The position numbers were made by a program, and so were the translations under genes. Shown piece after piece: positions 48,508 to 58,742 of a stretch of DNA of 64,000 nt; position 1 is the first letter of the stretch, and each line of letters begins with the position of its first letter. Source of the stretch: Candidatus Zhuqueibacterota bacterium (GTDB taxonomy: Bacteria; Zhuqueibacterota; Zhuqueibacteria; Residuimicrobiales; Oceaniaggregativiventaceae); the NCBI GenBank assembly GCA_014728085.1, contig WJMF01000103.1, forward strand, positions 34,661-98,660, read 5' to 3'. Below the pieces are notes generated by a model. That model was given only the letters and a program-made list of their open reading frames with translations. It did no database searches and was not told the DNA's origin.

Positions 48508-49263
48508 TCAGATAATGTTCAATTGAATGAGAGCAGCCTTTGCAGCGCGTTGTTCGGCAATTTTTTTGCTGTGTCCCTGCCCTGAGCCGTTTTTACGGCC
48601 ATCGACCTGAGCGGATACGATGAATATCTTGTCGTGATCCGGGCCGTATTCTTCTTCAACAATATAGGTGGGGCCGTCGAGATTGGAGCTCTGACAGTAT
48701 TCCAATAAAATACTTTTGTAATTTTGCATACGACCTTCGGATAAAAGCCGGTCCGTATGCACCAGAATTGAATTTTCAACGAAATCCCGGGCCACTTCCA
48801 GACCGCCGTCGAGGTAAACAGCCCCGATAATCGCTTCGACAGCATCGGCAAGTATGCTGGACCGTTTCCGCCCGCCTGACTTTTCCTCTGCTTCGTTGAT
48901 CAATAAATGCTCTCCCAGGCCGAATTCCTTGGCAAACTGGGATAAACAACGCCTGCTGACGAGAATGGATTTAAAAGAGGTGAGCGTTCCCTCATCCTTG
49001 TAGGGGAAACGTCTGTACAAAAACTCTGTGACCAGCAGACCGAGAACTGCATCGCCCAATAATTCCAGCCGCTCATTCGAATGTATACGCTCCTCACCGC
49101 TCTCTGTAAGATAAGAGCGATGCTTTAGCGCCTGAAAAAGTATGGATTCATCCTTGAAACGATAATTGAGTTTTCTCGAAATCTTTTGCAGATTTGTGGA
49201 AACTTTTTTTTGCGAAGAGTTTGTTTTAAAAACTCGACTCAAGAAGGTCGGAATATTAGCCAC
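48508..49263 (-). CDS. rnc: Ribonuclease III
   Basis: SNERLELLGDAVLGLLVTEFLYRRFP, C-terminal dsRBD SGQGHSKKIAEQRAAKAAL. Confidence 0.97.
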   Translation of the reverse strand: MANIPTFLSRVFKTNSSQKKVSTNLQKISRKLNYRFKDESILFQALKHRSYLTESGEERIHSNERLELLGDAVLGLLVTEFLYRRFPYKDEGTLTSFKSILVSRRCLSQFAKEFGLGEHLLINEAEEKSGGRKRSSILADAVEAIIGAVYLDGGLEVARDFVENSILVHTDRLLSEGRMQNYKSILLEYCQSSNLDGPTYIVEEEYGPDHDKIFIVSAQVDGRKNGSGQGHSKKIAEQRAAKAALIQLNII

Positions 49264-49282
49264 GGTTGCGTACCAACTGTTA

Positions 49283-50527
49283 TCATGCTATGAATTTTTT
49301 AAAGAGCAGCGAAACATTATGGCCGCCAAAACCAAAAGAATTACACAAGGCATAATTTACCTCTTTATCGACAGGTTTTAGAGGAACATAATTCAAGTCA
49401 CAATCAGGATCAGGATTTTCCAGATTTGCAGTCGGATGCACTTTGCTGTTGTTCATAGACATAATGGTCGCAATGCTCTCTGCAACGCCGGAAGCACCGA
49501 GCAAATGACCGATCATGGATTTCGTTGAGCTGATCAGAATCCTGCCGGCATGCTCACCCAATGCGTCTTTAATCGCCTTGGTTTCGGTGCGGTCATTGTA
49601 TTGGGTCGATGTTCCATGCGCGTTTATATAATCGAGTTGATCCGCTTGAATCCCGCCATCCTGAATAGCAATACACATCGCCCGTTTGGCTCCGCCACCA
49701 TCCGGAACCGGCGCGGTTATATGGTAGGCATCACCCGTATAACCGACTCCCGTGATTTCTGCATAAATCGTTGCATTTCTGGCTTTGGCGTGCTCCAGTT
49801 CTTCCAGTATCAACGCTCCGCCGCCTTCACCGATGACAAAACCATCCCGATCCTTGTCAAAAGGACGGCTGGCTTTTTGCGGTTCGTCGTTACGCGTCGA
49901 AAGCGCTTTGAGAGAACAAAACCCGGCAACACCCATTTGGGTAATAGGAGCTTCACTGCCGCCGGCAATCATTCCCAACGCGCGACCGCTGCGGATATGA
50001 TGAAAAGCCTCTCCGATCGCATGGGCTGATGAAGAACAAGCTGAAACGGTGGCGTAATTGATTCCTTTCAAGCCATATTTGATCGATATGTGTCCGGGGG
50101 CGATATCGGGAATGAGCATGGGAATCATAAAAGGACTCACCCGCCGGGGCCCGCGTTCAAAAAGTACTTTACATTCTTGTTCAAAAACGAGCATGCCACC
50201 TATACCGGAACCCCATACAACACCAAATTGCTCCCGATCGACGGCTTCCAGATCGATATTCGAGTGTTCCACCGCTTTCTGAGCAGATATAACCGCAAAA
50301 TGGGTAAAGCGATCCATTCGGCGCGCTTCCCGGCGTGGAATATAATCTTCGATGTTCAACTCTTTAACCTCACCGCCAATTTTGGAATCGAATTGACCCG
50401 GGTCGAAAAGAGAGATTTTATCAATACCGCTCTTGCCATCGAGCAAATTTTTCCAATATGTATCAATGTCCTGGCCAAGTGGAGAGACCAATCCCATACC
50501 GGTTACAACGACGCGTCTCATTTCCAT
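49283..50527 (-). CDS. fabF: Beta-ketoacyl-ACP synthase II
   Basis: RRVVVTGMGLVSPLGQDIDTYW, ATVSACSSSAHAIGEA, SFGFGGHNVSLLFK. Confidence 0.97.
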   Translation of the reverse strand: MEMRRVVVTGMGLVSPLGQDIDTYWKNLLDGKSGIDKISLFDPGQFDSKIGGEVKELNIEDYIPRREARRMDRFTHFAVISAQKAVEHSNIDLEAVDREQFGVVWGSGIGGMLVFEQECKVLFERGPRRVSPFMIPMLIPDIAPGHISIKYGLKGINYATVSACSSSAHAIGEAFHHIRSGRALGMIAGGSEAPITQMGVAGFCSLKALSTRNDEPQKASRPFDKDRDGFVIGEGGGALILEELEHAKARNATIYAEITGVGYTGDAYHITAPVPDGGGAKRAMCIAIQDGGIQADQLDYINAHGTSTQYNDRTETKAIKDALGEHAGRILISSTKSMIGHLLGASGVAESIATIMSMNNSKVHPTANLENPDPDCDLNYVPLKPVDKEVNYALCNSFGFGGHNVSLLFKKFIA

Positions 50528-50604
50528 TTGTCACCTGTAAATTACATTTCCAAATGATAAATTCAGGGAAGCAGAACCTCTATACCGCTTCCCCTCGAAC
50601 AATA

Positions 50605-50838
50605 TTATCCAATTTTTTCGTCAAGATATTTCAAAGCATCACCCACCGTGGTGAGTTTTTCCGCTTCTTCATCCGGAATTTCCAGACCGAACTCTTCCTC
50701 AAAAGCCATAATCAATTCGACTGTATCGAGTGAATCGGCACCGAGGTCATCGATAAAAGAAGCTTCAGGGGTAATCTCGTTTTCATCAACACCAAGTTGG
50801 TCAACGATAATCTTTTTTACCTTGTCTTCAACTGCCAT
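50605..50838 (-). CDS. acpP: Acyl carrier protein
   Basis: [33 protein letters not shown]. Confidence 0.98.
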   Translation of the reverse strand: MAVEDKVKKIIVDQLGVDENEITPEASFIDDLGADSLDTVELIMAFEEEFGLEIPDEEAEKLTTVGDALKYLDEKIG

Positions 50839-50887
50839 GATGTTATTCCTCCTAGTCCTTTGTTTATTATGAGTTAAATCGGTTATA

Positions 50888-51628
50888 CTACATGATCATT
50901 CCACCGTCTGTCTGTATAACCTGACCGGTTACATAGTCAGACAGCGGACTGGCTAAAAACAAGCATGCATTGGCAACATCACCAGCTGTTCCCGCGCGTT
51001 TGAGCGGAATAATGCTCATAAATGTATCAATAACATTCTGCGGCAGATTTTTTGTCATTTCAGTCTCAATGTATCCCGGCGCCACAGCATTGACCAAAAT
51101 TTGCCGACAAGCCAGCTCCTTGGCCAGAGATTTGGTCAATCCAATAATACCCGCTTTGGAAGCGGCATAGTTGGATTGACCGGCATTACCCATCATACCA
51201 ACAACAGAAGCAATGTTAATAATCCGTCCCTGCCGTTGCTTCATCATCGGCTTGACAACCGCTTTGCAGCAATTAAAAGTTCCTTTGAGATTGACCGTGA
51301 TGACCGCATCCCATTCGCGTTCATCCATTCTGAGAAACAGGTTATCCCGCGTAATACCGGCATTATTGATTAAAACATCTATCCTGCCGAATTTTTCAAG
51401 TGCGATATCGACAAGGTGTTCACATTGTGCCTTGTCGGTAATATCCGTGACCTGCGCCAGCCCCTGACGGCCTTGCTTTTCTATTTCCGTGACTACCGCG
51501 TCAAGGCCGGCGGAATCGACATCCGCAACAACAACATCGCTGCCGTTTTTGGCAAATTCAACGGCAATGACCTTGCCAATACCCCGCGCCGCACCGGTAA
51601 CAATAACGATTTTATCACTGGTAAGCAC
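50888..51628 (-). CDS. fabG: 3-oxoacyl-ACP reductase
   Basis: [54 protein letters not shown]; likely GTG start, overlapping fabD end. Confidence 0.96.
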   Translation of the reverse strand: MLTSDKIVIVTGAARGIGKVIAVEFAKNGSDVVVADVDSAGLDAVVTEIEKQGRQGLAQVTDITDKAQCEHLVDIALEKFGRIDVLINNAGITRDNLFLRMDEREWDAVITVNLKGTFNCCKAVVKPMMKQRQGRIINIASVVGMMGNAGQSNYAASKAGIIGLTKSLAKELACRQILVNAVAPGYIETEMTKNLPQNVIDTFMSIIPLKRAGTAGDVANACLFLASPLSDYVTGQVIQTDGGMIM

Positions 51629-52571
51629 TACCTGTTCCTCTATTGTGAAATATTTCCATTTTGTACAACGTCTCCAGGTCGTTAAGAGACGCGCATTCAA
51701 CCTCCCGGTTGATTTTACGCATCAGACCCGTCAAGACGCTGCCGGACCCGATTTCATAAAACTGTACGACCCCCTGACGCAACATCTCCTCGATAATATG
51801 CACCCACAGGACAGAATGTGTAATTTGTTTTTTAAGATTGTCCCTTAGCACCAGCGGGTTCATCGAGTCACTGCCGGATGAATTACTGAAAACCGGAATA
51901 TCCGGCTTTGCAAACTCTACAGAATCCAGAACAGAAATAAATTCCTCTGCTGCGCTCTGCATAAGCGGAGAATGAAAGGCTCCGCTCACCTTGAGCTCGA
52001 TTACGCGTTTGGCGCCTTCGGTTTTGGCTCGGGTCATGATCTGTTTGATACCTTCAACCGTACCTGAAACGACCACTTGTGAGGGAGAATTATAGTTTGC
52101 AATTCGAACGATCTCATTTGTATCCGCTTCGACCTTCTGACAGAGCGACTTGAGGGTATTGAAATCCAGACCAATAATAGCGGCCATGGAGCCGGGATTC
52201 AGGTCCCCGGCGTGTTGCATAAGTTCACCGCGTTTTTTCACCAAATTCAGACCGGTTTCAAATGAAACCACATTAGCGATAGCCAAAGCCGTATATTCAC
52301 CAAGACTATGGCCGGCAACCAAATCCGGACGAATATTGTGTTCCTGTAACAAAACAGCCATTGCATAGCTGTGCACATATAGCGCCGGCTGTGTATATTG
52401 CGTTTGATTCAACGTTTCTTCCGGGCCGTTAAAACTGATATCGGCAATGTCAAAAGAAAGTATTTTATTGGCCTGCTGATAAATCTTTTTAACGCTTTCA
52501 AACTGATCGTAGATATCTTTTCCCATGCCAATGGATTGTGATCCCTGTCCGGGAAATAAAAAGCTCTTCAT
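51615..52571 (-). CDS. fabD: ACP S-malonyltransferase
   Basis: FLFPGQGSQSIGMGKDIYD, VAGHSLGEYTALAIA. Confidence 0.97.
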   Translation of the reverse strand: MKSFLFPGQGSQSIGMGKDIYDQFESVKKIYQQANKILSFDIADISFNGPEETLNQTQYTQPALYVHSYAMAVLLQEHNIRPDLVAGHSLGEYTALAIANVVSFETGLNLVKKRGELMQHAGDLNPGSMAAIIGLDFNTLKSLCQKVEADTNEIVRIANYNSPSQVVVSGTVEGIKQIMTRAKTEGAKRVIELKVSGAFHSPLMQSAAEEFISVLDSVEFAKPDIPVFSNSSGSDSMNPLVLRDNLKKQITHSVLWVHIIEEMLRQGVVQFYEIGSGSVLTGLMRKINREVECASLNDLETLYKMEIFHNRGTGSAYQ

Positions 52572-52584
52572 AAAAATCCTTCAA

Positions 52585-53574
52585 TTATATTCTGATTGCT
52601 GCAGAGCCCCATGTAAATCCGGCCCCAAAAGCAACCAGAACAACAATATCATTTTCCTTCAAAACACCTTCCTTTAGCGCCTCATCCAGGGCCAGCGGAA
52701 TAGAAGCGGCAGACGTATTGCCGTATTTGTCAATATTGATATAAACCCGCTCTGCATCGATTCCGGCGCGCTTGGCCGTGGCATCGATAATGCGCAGGTT
52801 GGCCTGATGTGAAATCAGCAATGAAACGTCCTCGCTTTTCAGTCCGGTCAGTTTCAAAATTTTAACAGCTGCATCCCCCATGGCTTTAACCGCATGCTTG
52901 AAAACTTCTCTGCCTTCCATCCTGATGTAATGCAGGCGCTGGTCAACGTTCTCATGGGTCGGCGGATGCTTGGTGCCAAATCCGGGAACATGTAAAAGCT
53001 GGTTCAGACGGCCGTCGCTTCTGATATAGGTTTGCAAAATACCTTTTTTACCATCGGACGGTGCAAGCACAACCGCCCCGGCACCATCGCCAAAAAGTAC
53101 ACAGGTGTTTCGGTCTTTATAATCGGTCATACGGGATAACGCTTCAACACCGATAACGAGTACCTTTTGATATTTCCCCGTTGCAATCTGGGCAGTAGCA
53201 ATTTCAAGGCCATAAATAAAACCGGAACAAGCAGCAGAAATATCAAACACCGCTGCATCATGAGCACCGATCAATTCCTGTACATAGCAGGCGGTAGAGG
53301 GAAACCCGACATCGCCACTGATCGTAGCGATGACAATCAGGTCGATTTCATTTACGCTGATACCGGCATCCGCAATTGCCTTACTGGCCGCTTTGGCAGC
53401 CATATCGGAAGTGTTTTCGTCATCTGCGATAATGTGACGCAGCTTCATACCGGTCCGTGTCTGAATCCATTCATCGCTTGTGTCTACAATTTTTTCTAAA
53501 TCCTGGTTTGTTAAAATTTTTTCCGGTACATAGGATCCGCTACCGATAATCATTGACGTTGGTGTCGCTTTCAA
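52585..53574 (-). CDS. fabH: Beta-ketoacyl-ACP synthase III
   Basis: GSYVPEKILTNQDLEKIVDTSDEWI, DISAACSGFIYGLEIA, GNTSAASIPLALDEA. Confidence 0.97.
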   Translation of the reverse strand: MKATPTSMIIGSGSYVPEKILTNQDLEKIVDTSDEWIQTRTGMKLRHIIADDENTSDMAAKAASKAIADAGISVNEIDLIVIATISGDVGFPSTACYVQELIGAHDAAVFDISAACSGFIYGLEIATAQIATGKYQKVLVIGVEALSRMTDYKDRNTCVLFGDGAGAVVLAPSDGKKGILQTYIRSDGRLNQLLHVPGFGTKHPPTHENVDQRLHYIRMEGREVFKHAVKAMGDAAVKILKLTGLKSEDVSLLISHQANLRIIDATAKRAGIDAERVYINIDKYGNTSAASIPLALDEALKEGVLKENDIVVLVAFGAGFTWGSAAIRI

Positions 53575-53613
53575 TAGAATCTCCAGATAGTAATTATGCT
53601 AATCGTATACAAT

Positions 53614-54627
53614 CTAATCGTCCTGTAAATACTCTGTTAGTTTTGTCCGAATATGACTATTAATATCTTCGACAGCCATTTTATAGGCAGCAAGAATGGA
53701 ATTTTGAATGGCGCGGGTAGAAGAGCGTCCATGGGCGATGACGCATACGCCCTTGATTCCCAACAAAGCTGCGCCGCCATATTCCTGATAATCGAACAGT
53801 TTACGAATACCATCAAAAGTCGGTCGCATGAGTATGGCTCCGATTTGTGAAAACAGATATTTCCGCACCAGCCGTCCCATACTGACTTTGAAAAGACTGT
53901 GTAAACTCTCTGCAAATTTTAATATAATGTTTCCGACAAAGCCATCACAGATAACAACGTTTGTTTTACCTTTGAGAATATCTCCGCCCTCTACATTGCC
54001 GATAAAGTTGAGAGAACTTTTTTGCAGCAAAGCGTTTGCCTTCAAGGTTGTGTCATTGCCTTTTACCGATTCGTGTCCAACACTGAGCAAACCGATTTTC
54101 GGCGACATATCTCCAAAAAGATGTGAATAATAGATGCTGCCCATGAGTGCAAACTGGAGTAAATCCTCCGGACGGCAGTCGGAATTTGCACCCACATCAA
54201 GCAGCAGCGTACGCCCTGCTTCTGTCGGCAATAAAGAGCCGATTGCCGGCCGCCGAATGCCTTCAATTCGCCCCAGGCCGAAAAGCGCTGCCGCCATTAC
54301 AGCGCCCGTATTGCCGGCACTTATAACGCCGTGCACCTTTTTTTCACGCTGTAATCGTATCGCCACCGAAATAGAAGAATCCTTTTTCTTCAGAGCGATA
54401 GAAGGTTGTTCTTCCATGGTAATCGATTGCGACGCATGTTCAATTGAAATCGGCAGGTCATGGGTACGAAAATGCCGGTCAATCTCGGGTTGTATGCGCT
54501 CTTTGTCACCCACCAACACGACCTCGAATCTTCCCTTTGAATGCCTTGCCGCCTCAACGCCGCCATGTACAATATCATGGGGAGCATTATCACCACCCAT
54601 AGCATCTAAAGCAATTTTAATCACCAC
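53614..54627 (-). CDS. plsX: Phosphate acyltransferase PlsX
   Basis: KIALDAMGGDNAPHDIVHGGVEA, VISAGNTGAVMAAALFGLGRIEGIRRPAI. Confidence 0.97.
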   Translation of the reverse strand: MVIKIALDAMGGDNAPHDIVHGGVEAARHSKGRFEVVLVGDKERIQPEIDRHFRTHDLPISIEHASQSITMEEQPSIALKKKDSSISVAIRLQREKKVHGVISAGNTGAVMAAALFGLGRIEGIRRPAIGSLLPTEAGRTLLLDVGANSDCRPEDLLQFALMGSIYYSHLFGDMSPKIGLLSVGHESVKGNDTTLKANALLQKSSLNFIGNVEGGDILKGKTNVVICDGFVGNIILKFAESLHSLFKVSMGRLVRKYLFSQIGAILMRPTFDGIRKLFDYQEYGGAALLGIKGVCVIAHGRSSTRAIQNSILAAYKMAVEDINSHIRTKLTEYLQDD

Positions 54628-54707
54628 AACACTCCGCTTAAAATTTTCATAGTTTGCTTTTAAAAATTACATATGACATTGGAAAAGGAAGGCAGGATTA
54701 AGGCCAA

Positions 54708-54890
54708 TCAGGATTCTCTCGGTAAAAATACTGAACGTCCTTTATAATAACCGCAATTTGGACAAGCGCGGTGAGGTAATTTCGGTTGTCCGCAATTCGA
54801 GCAGTCCGTTACTGTCGGCGCCGATGCTTTCCAATTTGCGCGTCTTTTATCCCGACGCGATTTCGAGTGTTTCCGTTTAGGATTTGCCAT
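54708..54890 (-). CDS. rpmF: 50S ribosomal protein L32
   Basis: [44 protein letters not shown]. Confidence 0.97.
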   Translation of the reverse strand: MANPKRKHSKSRRDKRRANWKASAPTVTDCSNCGQPKLPHRACPNCGYYKGRSVFLPRES

Positions 54891-54898
54891 ATACTCCT

Positions 54899-55426
54899 CT
54901 ACTTGTCGTTATTTTTATTCAATAATATCTTCAATTTATCCCATCGCGGGTCTGTTTTATCCACTTTGCATTGACAGATCTCTACATTCAAATTTTTCCC
55001 GCATTGAGGACACAATCCTTTGCACGCTTGCTCACACAATCGCTTTTGTGGCAAGGACAATAAAAGCGTTTCACGAATCGGCTCGATTAAATCGACCTCA
55101 TTCTCGGATTCGCTTATGTACGAAATGTCATCATCCTCTTCATCCCGGAACTGCTGGTCTGTACTCAATACCACTTGAACACCATCCCTGAGCGAATAAT
55201 CAAATGGTTCCAGACAGCGATCGCACCCCATCAAACAACGGGTCTCAATGTCAGCGTTGATGGTAATGGTTCTCCCCACTTTTTCAATAGAGAGATCGAG
55301 ATAAATGGGATTGACAAATTCATCATAATCTTCCAGCGAAAGCTCTGCCGCATCCACCTGCAATTGCTGACGGATGGTGCCTTCCTCTTCATGGAAGATG
55401 CGTATTTTTAATTTATCCCTGTTCAA
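54899..55426 (-). CDS. YceD/DUF177 family protein
   Basis: [36 protein letters not shown]; upstream of rpmF. Confidence 0.9.
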   Translation of the reverse strand: MNRDKLKIRIFHEEEGTIRQQLQVDAAELSLEDYDEFVNPIYLDLSIEKVGRTITINADIETRCLMGCDRCLEPFDYSLRDGVQVVLSTDQQFRDEEDDDISYISESENEVDLIEPIRETLLLSLPQKRLCEQACKGLCPQCGKNLNVEICQCKVDKTDPRWDKLKILLNKNNDK

Positions 55427-55436
55427 ATCGACGAAA

Positions 55437-55465
55437 AAAGTAGTAATTAATCAATAAATAGTCAA
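55437..55465 (-). promoter_or_regulatory. Putative promoter of yceD-rpmF-plsX-fab operon
   Basis: Minus strand TTGACT (55460-55465), 17 bp spacer, TACTTT (55437-55442). Confidence 0.45.
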
Positions 55466-55522
55466 GATAAAAATCTTGTAAAAATGAATTTAATTCATTT
55501 TTACATCAATATCAAGATTTTT
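55463..55522 (-). terminator. Compound AT-rich hairpin element between ndk and yceD
   Basis: Perfect 12-bp stem GTAAAAATGAAT-TTA-ATTCATTTTTAC (55478-55504), outer AAAAATCTTG/CAAGATTTTT, plus competing CAAGAT-AAAA-ATCTTG (55463-55478). Confidence 0.5.
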
Positions 55523-55946
55523 GTGGATTTATTCTCAAAAGTTCATTTCGACTGAAAAAAAAGGCAATCTCTTCTTTTGCATGAGTCACTGAATCGGACC
55601 CATGTACCGTGTTTCGCCGTACCGTTTCACCAAATTCATTTCGAATCGTGCCATCCCCGGCGTGTTCCGGATCCGTATCCCCCATCAGATCACGCCAATC
55701 CTGTACAGCGTTCTCCTTTTGCAAAACCGCAACCAGAATCGGGTTTTCAGTCATAAACTCGATCAATTTTTCAAAAAAAGGCTTGCCTTTGTGTACAGCA
55801 TAAAAGGCCCGGGCAGCGGTTGTTGTTAACTGTACCATTTTTATATCGAGTATCGCAAAATCTGCATTCTCGATCATGGTGATGATTTTGCCCATTAGCT
55901 TTCTTTCAATACAATCCGGTTTAAAAATGGCAAGCGTTTGTTCCAT
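55512..55946 (-). CDS. ndk: Nucleoside-diphosphate kinase
   Basis: EQTLAIFKPDCIERKLMGKI, RNTVHGSDSVTHAKEEIAFFF. Confidence 0.97.
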   Translation of the reverse strand: MEQTLAIFKPDCIERKLMGKIITMIENADFAILDIKMVQLTTTAARAFYAVHKGKPFFEKLIEFMTENPILVAVLQKENAVQDWRDLMGDTDPEHAGDGTIRNEFGETVRRNTVHGSDSVTHAKEEIAFFFSRNELLRINPQKS

Positions 55947-55990
55947 AATAATTCCTTTTTGTGAACATGATAACAAACCCAAATCGACTT

Positions 55991-56536
55991 TTATTCAATT
56001 TCAGAATAGGCCTTCATGCCGGTCTCAAACGCCTTCAGGTTCAGCTCTTCTGTTCCCTTGGGGACTCTGGCTTCAATGGCCTTTTTAAGAGCATCCTCGG
56101 AAACAACTTTGCTAATCCGGGCAATAACCCCCAAAGCCACAATATTGGCGACCAGGGCGCGGCCAAGATTTTCGCGAGCCAGGCGGATCACCGGAACCTT
56201 GTGCACCTTGAAGGGACCTGTGGGCAATTGTTTGATATTGTCTTCATCCACAACAATAACGCCGTCTTCCTTGACATCCTGATAATATTTGTCCACGGAC
56301 TCTTGCGTCAGAGCCAGCAAGAGATCGATGTCCACGGCTTTGGGATAGTCGATATCTTCATCCGATATGATCACCTCGGAACGACTCGCTCCACCCCTGG
56401 CTTCGGGTCCATAGGATTGACTTTGAGTGGCATTTAGATCATCATAAATTGCAGCCGCTTCAGCCAAAATCTTTCCCGCCAACACCAATCCCTGACCGCC
56501 TTCACCGCTCAATCGAATTTCATAGCGGAAACTCAT
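55991..56536 (-). CDS. 2-oxoacid:ferredoxin oxidoreductase gamma subunit
   Basis: IRLSGEGGQGLVLAGKILAEAAAIYDDLNATQSQSYGPEARGGASRSEVIIS. Confidence 0.95.
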   Translation of the reverse strand: MSFRYEIRLSGEGGQGLVLAGKILAEAAAIYDDLNATQSQSYGPEARGGASRSEVIISDEDIDYPKAVDIDLLLALTQESVDKYYQDVKEDGVIVVDEDNIKQLPTGPFKVHKVPVIRLARENLGRALVANIVALGVIARISKVVSEDALKKAIEARVPKGTEELNLKAFETGMKAYSEIE

Positions 56537-57360
56537 GAGTCGACCTCTCCTTCTTTTGAAAAATGATCCAACAGATTTTGGTATTCCTGCCGGCATTCGG
56601 CTTTTTCCCGGTCGACCAGAACGCCGGTAACGATTTTGCCCTGCAGCTCTTCAGCGTCCATTTTGTTCGCTTTGGCAACCGGAACAGAGTTGTCTTTTTG
56701 ATATAAAAGCATATCCACACCGGTGCCTTCGCGATTGCGCCGGCCATAGGTTGTTGGGCAAGGAGTCATGGCTTCCACGACAGAAAAGCCTTTCTTTTCG
56801 ATCGCCTTTTGTATCAGCTTCTCGAGTTGAATGGCATTGTAGGCCGTAGCGCGGGCGACAAAAGAGGCGCCGGCCGCCGCGGCCAGCCCGCTGATATCAA
56901 ACGGATTTTCAATATTGCCATACGGGGCCGTGCTCGCGTGTTTTGTAAACGGAGTGGTCGGAGATACCTGACCTCCGGTCATCCCATAGATATGGTTGTT
57001 GAACAGAATTACCGTCAAATCGATATTGCGCCGTGCCGCATGGATAAAATGGTTACCGCCGATAGCGGTGGCATCGCCATCACCGGTAATGACGATGACG
57101 TGTAGCTCCGGTTTAACCATCTTGATTCCGGTTGCAAACGTAATAGCCCGACCGTGGGTGGTATGCAGGGTATTGAAATCAAGATAACCGGGTAACCGGC
57201 TTGAACATCCGATGCCGGAAACCATGCAAATATCATCTTTGGCAATCTGCAGTTTGTGAATGGCCCGCAACATTGCTTTCATCACAATGCCGTCACCACA
57301 TCCGGCACACCATATCAAGGGCATTTTTGATTTACGCAGATATTGTTCATAGTCAAACAT
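56533..57360 (-). CDS. 2-oxoacid:ferredoxin oxidoreductase beta subunit (TPP-binding)
   Basis: LIWCAGCGDGIVMKAMLRAIH, VIVITGDGDATAIGGNHFIHAARRNIDLTVILFNNHIYGMTGGQ. Confidence 0.96.
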   Translation of the reverse strand: MFDYEQYLRKSKMPLIWCAGCGDGIVMKAMLRAIHKLQIAKDDICMVSGIGCSSRLPGYLDFNTLHTTHGRAITFATGIKMVKPELHVIVITGDGDATAIGGNHFIHAARRNIDLTVILFNNHIYGMTGGQVSPTTPFTKHASTAPYGNIENPFDISGLAAAAGASFVARATAYNAIQLEKLIQKAIEKKGFSVVEAMTPCPTTYGRRNREGTGVDMLLYQKDNSVPVAKANKMDAEELQGKIVTGVLVDREKAECRQEYQNLLDHFSKEGEVDS

Positions 57361-58500
57361 CTATACAAGATCCTCAATTTTTTTCAAAATATCAACCGGA
57401 TTAATCGGATTTCCATCGACTCGATTGATCCGGTGTACCGGCCGGCTAAACCGGGATGCACACTCTACCTGAGTGGCGATTTGTCCGAGATTCATCTCCG
57501 GCACAATCCAGGCTTTTACCTGATCAGCATAGGCGCCAATCTCCCGGTCCGCAAAGGGCCACAGGGTGCGTGGCCGAATCAAGCCGGCCGCTATGCCCTT
57601 TTCCCGGGCACTGCGCACAGCATATCGGGCGGATCGGGCCGTAGAGCCATAGGCGACCAGGCCGATTTCAGCATCGTCCATATTGGAATATTCAACCTCG
57701 ACGATTTCATCACGATGGGCATCCAGTTTAGAATTCAGGCGTCGCAAAAGCTGATCAATTTTTTCGGGATCATTGGTCGGAAAGCCGGTCTCATCGTGAG
57801 CCAGACCGGTAATGTGATATCGAGCCCCCTCGCCAAAGCTTACCATCGGCGGAACACCGCTTTCAGTAACCCGATAAGGAAGATAATCCTGACCATTTAT
57901 TTTTCGACCTGATTTTCGTTCGACGACCCTGATTTCTTCAGGGTCCGGAAAAGTCAATTTCTCATTTACATGGCCGATGATTTCATCCAGCAGCAGAACC
58001 ACCGGAATTCGAAAGGCTTCAGTCAAATTGAAAGCCCTGATGGTCAGATCAAACGTCTCGCGAACACTGAAAGGGGCCAGGGCGATAATGGGATGATCTC
58101 CATGCGTTCCCCACCGCGCCTGCATAACATCACCTTGCGACGGCATGGTGGGTAAACCGGTACTCGGCCCTCCCCGCATGACATTGACAATCACACAGGG
58201 AATCTCGGCCATACAGGCATAACCGATATTTTCCTGCATTAATGAAAATCCGGGGCCACTGGTCGCGGTCATTGCCTTGCTGCCGGCGATTGAGGCGCCG
58301 ATGACCGATCCGATAGAAGCGATTTCGTCTTCCATTTGAATAAAAATACCGCCGTGCCGGGGTAGCTTGCGCGATAATTCCTCTGCAATTTCCGAGGAAG
58401 GGGTTATCGGATATCCCCCGAAGAACCGCACACCTGCTGCCAGAGCGCCTTCAGCGCAGGCTTCGTTTCCGGATAAAATTCTGGTTCGACTCGTTGCCAT
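57361..58500 (-). CDS. 2-oxoacid:ferredoxin oxidoreductase alpha subunit
   Basis: GNEACAEGALAAGVRFFGGYPITPSSEIAE, TATSGPGFSLMQENIGYA. Confidence 0.96.
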   Translation of the reverse strand: MATSRTRILSGNEACAEGALAAGVRFFGGYPITPSSEIAEELSRKLPRHGGIFIQMEDEIASIGSVIGASIAGSKAMTATSGPGFSLMQENIGYACMAEIPCVIVNVMRGGPSTGLPTMPSQGDVMQARWGTHGDHPIIALAPFSVRETFDLTIRAFNLTEAFRIPVVLLLDEIIGHVNEKLTFPDPEEIRVVERKSGRKINGQDYLPYRVTESGVPPMVSFGEGARYHITGLAHDETGFPTNDPEKIDQLLRRLNSKLDAHRDEIVEVEYSNMDDAEIGLVAYGSTARSARYAVRSAREKGIAAGLIRPRTLWPFADREIGAYADQVKAWIVPEMNLGQIATQVECASRFSRPVHRINRVDGNPINPVDILKKIEDLV

Positions 58501-58517
58501 TTGTCTTCACCTGTCTC

Positions 58518-58736
58518 CTATTTATCCTCATCTATAACATGAATGGCAAAGTCCGGGCAGCGAATTTCACACAACTGACAGGCGGTGCAGGCATCCAGGT
58601 CTCGCACATGGACGATACCATCCCGCATCTCCAATACACTCTGCGGACAAAACTCGACACAGATTGCACACCCTTTACACCATTCTTTGTTTATTTCAAT
58701 TCTTGGTTTTTTTACCTTTGACGTTGTCTTCATCAA
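58518..58736 (-). CDS. 4Fe-4S dicluster ferredoxin (Kor delta-type)
   Basis: WCKGCAICVEFCPQSVL, CTACQLCEIRCPDFAI. Confidence 0.96.
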   Translation of the reverse strand: MMKTTSKVKKPRIEINKEWCKGCAICVEFCPQSVLEMRDGIVHVRDLDACTACQLCEIRCPDFAIHVIDEDK

Positions 58737-58742
58737 ATCCTC

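Noticed and set aside
48508-55426. yceD-rpmF-plsX-fabHDG-acpP-fabF-rnc cluster as unusual
   Set aside because: Widely conserved bacterial fatty-acid synthesis gene order.
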